Shown: positions 63,068-64,000 of the stretch, one piece after another | Layout: the number at the start of each line of letters is the position of its first letter | Position numbering within the stretch: position 1 is the first letter of the stretch | Assembly: GCA_000514715.1 (NCBI GenBank) | Contig: AZWL01000019.1 | Coordinates: 62,182-126,181, forward strand | Source of the DNA: Streptomyces sp. CNH099 | GTDB taxonomy: Bacteria; Actinomycetota; Actinomycetes; Streptomycetales; Streptomycetaceae | Length of the DNA stretch: 64,000 nt | Direction of reading: 5' to 3' | Position numbers and translations under genes: made by a program | The notes under the pieces: model-generated | What the model was told of the DNA's origin: nothing | Databases searched by the model: none | What the model saw: the letters and a program-made list of their open reading frames with translations, nothing else

Positions 63068-63946
63068 TCAGGGGGTACGGCGGTGCCCGGCGGACACCCC
63101 GGCGAGGAAGGACAGCCCGTCGGCGGCGATCGTGTCCTGGCTCGGCGCCAGCGGCCGCCAGATCGAGGCGGCGGTCGCGATCGTCTCGTTGTCCCCGGTG
63201 AACGACTCGATCACCAGCGGGCCCCGGTAGCCGGCCTCGTCGAGGGCGGTGAGGATGCCCGGCCAGTCGAGGTGGTCCGCGCCCGGGGCGCCCCGGTCGT
63301 TCGCGCAGACCTGGACGTGCGCGATCCGGTCGCCCGCCCTGCGGACGGCCGCGGGGATGTCCTGCTCCTCGATGTTCATGTGGTAGATGTCCAGGGCGAT
63401 GCCGCAGCCTTCGGGCGGCAGGCCGGTCAGCGCGTCGAGCGCCTGGTCGACGGTGTTGAGCACGCTCGTCTCGTAGCGGTTGAGGGGTTCGACCGCCACG
63501 GTGACGCCGGTGCCCCGCGCGTGCTCGACCACGGGAGCGAGGTTGTCCCGCAGTTGCTCGTAGCAGGCGCGGCGCGCCGCGTCGGTCATGCGCCAGGTGC
63601 GTCCCACGGACGCGTAGACCGGCCCCGCGACCACCGGCGAGGACACCGCGGCCGCCGTGTCGACCACCTGCCGCAGGAAGTACTGCGTGCGGGCCAGCGT
63701 CGCCCGGTCGGTCGCCACCAGCTCGCGTCCCAGCCCCATCGCCACCACGACGGTGGCCGACAGGCCGAGCGAGTCGAGCAGCTTTGCCGCCCGGCCGGGG
63801 TCCCAGTCGCCGATGTTCTCCACCGGAAGCTCGACCGTGTCGAAGCCCCACTCCCGGATGCGGGGCGCCAGCTCGGCCAGCCGCCCGTCGGTCAGGGGCG
63901 AGGTCCACACCCAGGTGTTGACCCCGAACCTCCTCGTCGCCTTCAT
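63068..63946 (-). CDS. Sugar isomerase/epimerase, TIM barrel (xylose-isomerase-like)
   Basis: 292 residues from ATG 63946, with GGGAGGACC upstream; starts further up at 63958 are possible. AP-endonuclease-2-like TIM barrel with the metal-ligand set E153 (VAVEPLNRYE), D186 (GIALDIYHMN), Q212 (AHVQVCANDRG) and E247 (VIESFTGD). Ketose 3-epimerases have His at the third position, while hydroxypyruvate isomerases use Gln, so the latter chemistry is closer, though RYET and the barrel suggest a sugar substrate. It lies 41 nt upstream of the ThuA protein, so they are probably one operon. The upstream part of the unit lies beyond the window. Confidence 0.88.
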   Translation of the reverse strand: MKATRRFGVNTWVWTSPLTDGRLAELAPRIREWGFDTVELPVENIGDWDPGRAAKLLDSLGLSATVVVAMGLGRELVATDRATLARTQYFLRQVVDTAAAVSSPVVAGPVYASVGRTWRMTDAARRACYEQLRDNLAPVVEHARGTGVTVAVEPLNRYETSVLNTVDQALDALTGLPPEGCGIALDIYHMNIEEQDIPAAVRRAGDRIAHVQVCANDRGAPGADHLDWPGILTALDEAGYRGPLVIESFTGDNETIATAASIWRPLAPSQDTIAADGLSFLAGVSAGHRRTP

Positions 63947-64000
63947 CGGTCCTCCCATCGCGTCTCCCTTCGCCCTCCGCGCGGTACGGGCGCCGGGCAC

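Overview
The window is very GC-rich actinobacterial DNA, with strong third-position G/C bias, frequent GTG starts and GGAGG-type ribosome binding sites. Its content and order (3-hydroxybutyryl-CoA dehydrogenase, STAS protein, nucS, chiC, an atp operon reading the other way, wecA, sua5, prmC, prfA, rpmE, rho, thrB, thrC, hom, lysA, nrtL, tRNA-Arg) match the core-chromosome arrangement I know from Streptomyces. I infer Streptomyces or a close relative; the species cannot be told from this.

Core part, 1-34.5 kb. At the left are the tail of a 3-hydroxyacyl-CoA dehydrogenase, an STAS-domain protein, a large membrane-anchored P-loop ATPase with a Thr/Gly/Asp repeat tail, the mismatch endonuclease gene nucS, a small conserved protein, a luciferase-like oxidoreductase, a small CxxC protein and a secreted GH18 chitinase with DasR-type promoter elements. 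From 9.3 to 34.2 kb almost everything is on the minus strand: the complete F1Fo ATP synthase operon (atpI-B-E-F-H-A-G-D-C plus a DUF2550 gene), a polyprenyl-phosphate sugar-1-phosphate transferase, a low-molecular-weight phosphatase-like protein whose nucleophilic Cys is Ser, translation genes (sua5, prmC, prfA, rpmE), an LCP cell-wall ligase, rho, the threonine/lysine genes lysA-hom-thrC-thrB, an ArgRS-derived protein (nrtL) and a single-domain response regulator. Several strong hairpin terminators separate the units.

Variable part, 34.4-41.4 kb. Downstream of a tRNA-Arg(CCG) gene lies a patchwork: a possibly 5'-truncated MarR regulator, a kinase fragment, a vapBC-like toxin-antitoxin pair, the internally deleted remains of an amidinotransferase, a universal stress protein, an EamA-like transporter, a short tail of a CBM2 protein, and a HAD phosphatase behind an unusually AT-rich promoter. 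This is the accessory, decaying part of the window.

Right part, 41.4-64 kb. A cstA / cory-CC-star / ArsA-like ATPase operon is followed by a translationally coupled symporter / ECF sigma factor / single-pass membrane protein module with a divergent DUF3311 gene, then htpX-pspAB, DUF5954 and membrane protein genes. It ends with large secreted proteins: a 1,434-residue protein with a lytic-transglycosylase-like and a golvesin-like region, and a 1,358-residue ThuA / sugar dehydrogenase / PKD protein whose C-terminal CBM6 and LamG modules look interleaved and permuted. The latter sits in a probable sugar-metabolism operon with a sugar isomerase. No CRISPR array, rRNA, intact insertion sequence or intact biosynthetic gene cluster was seen.
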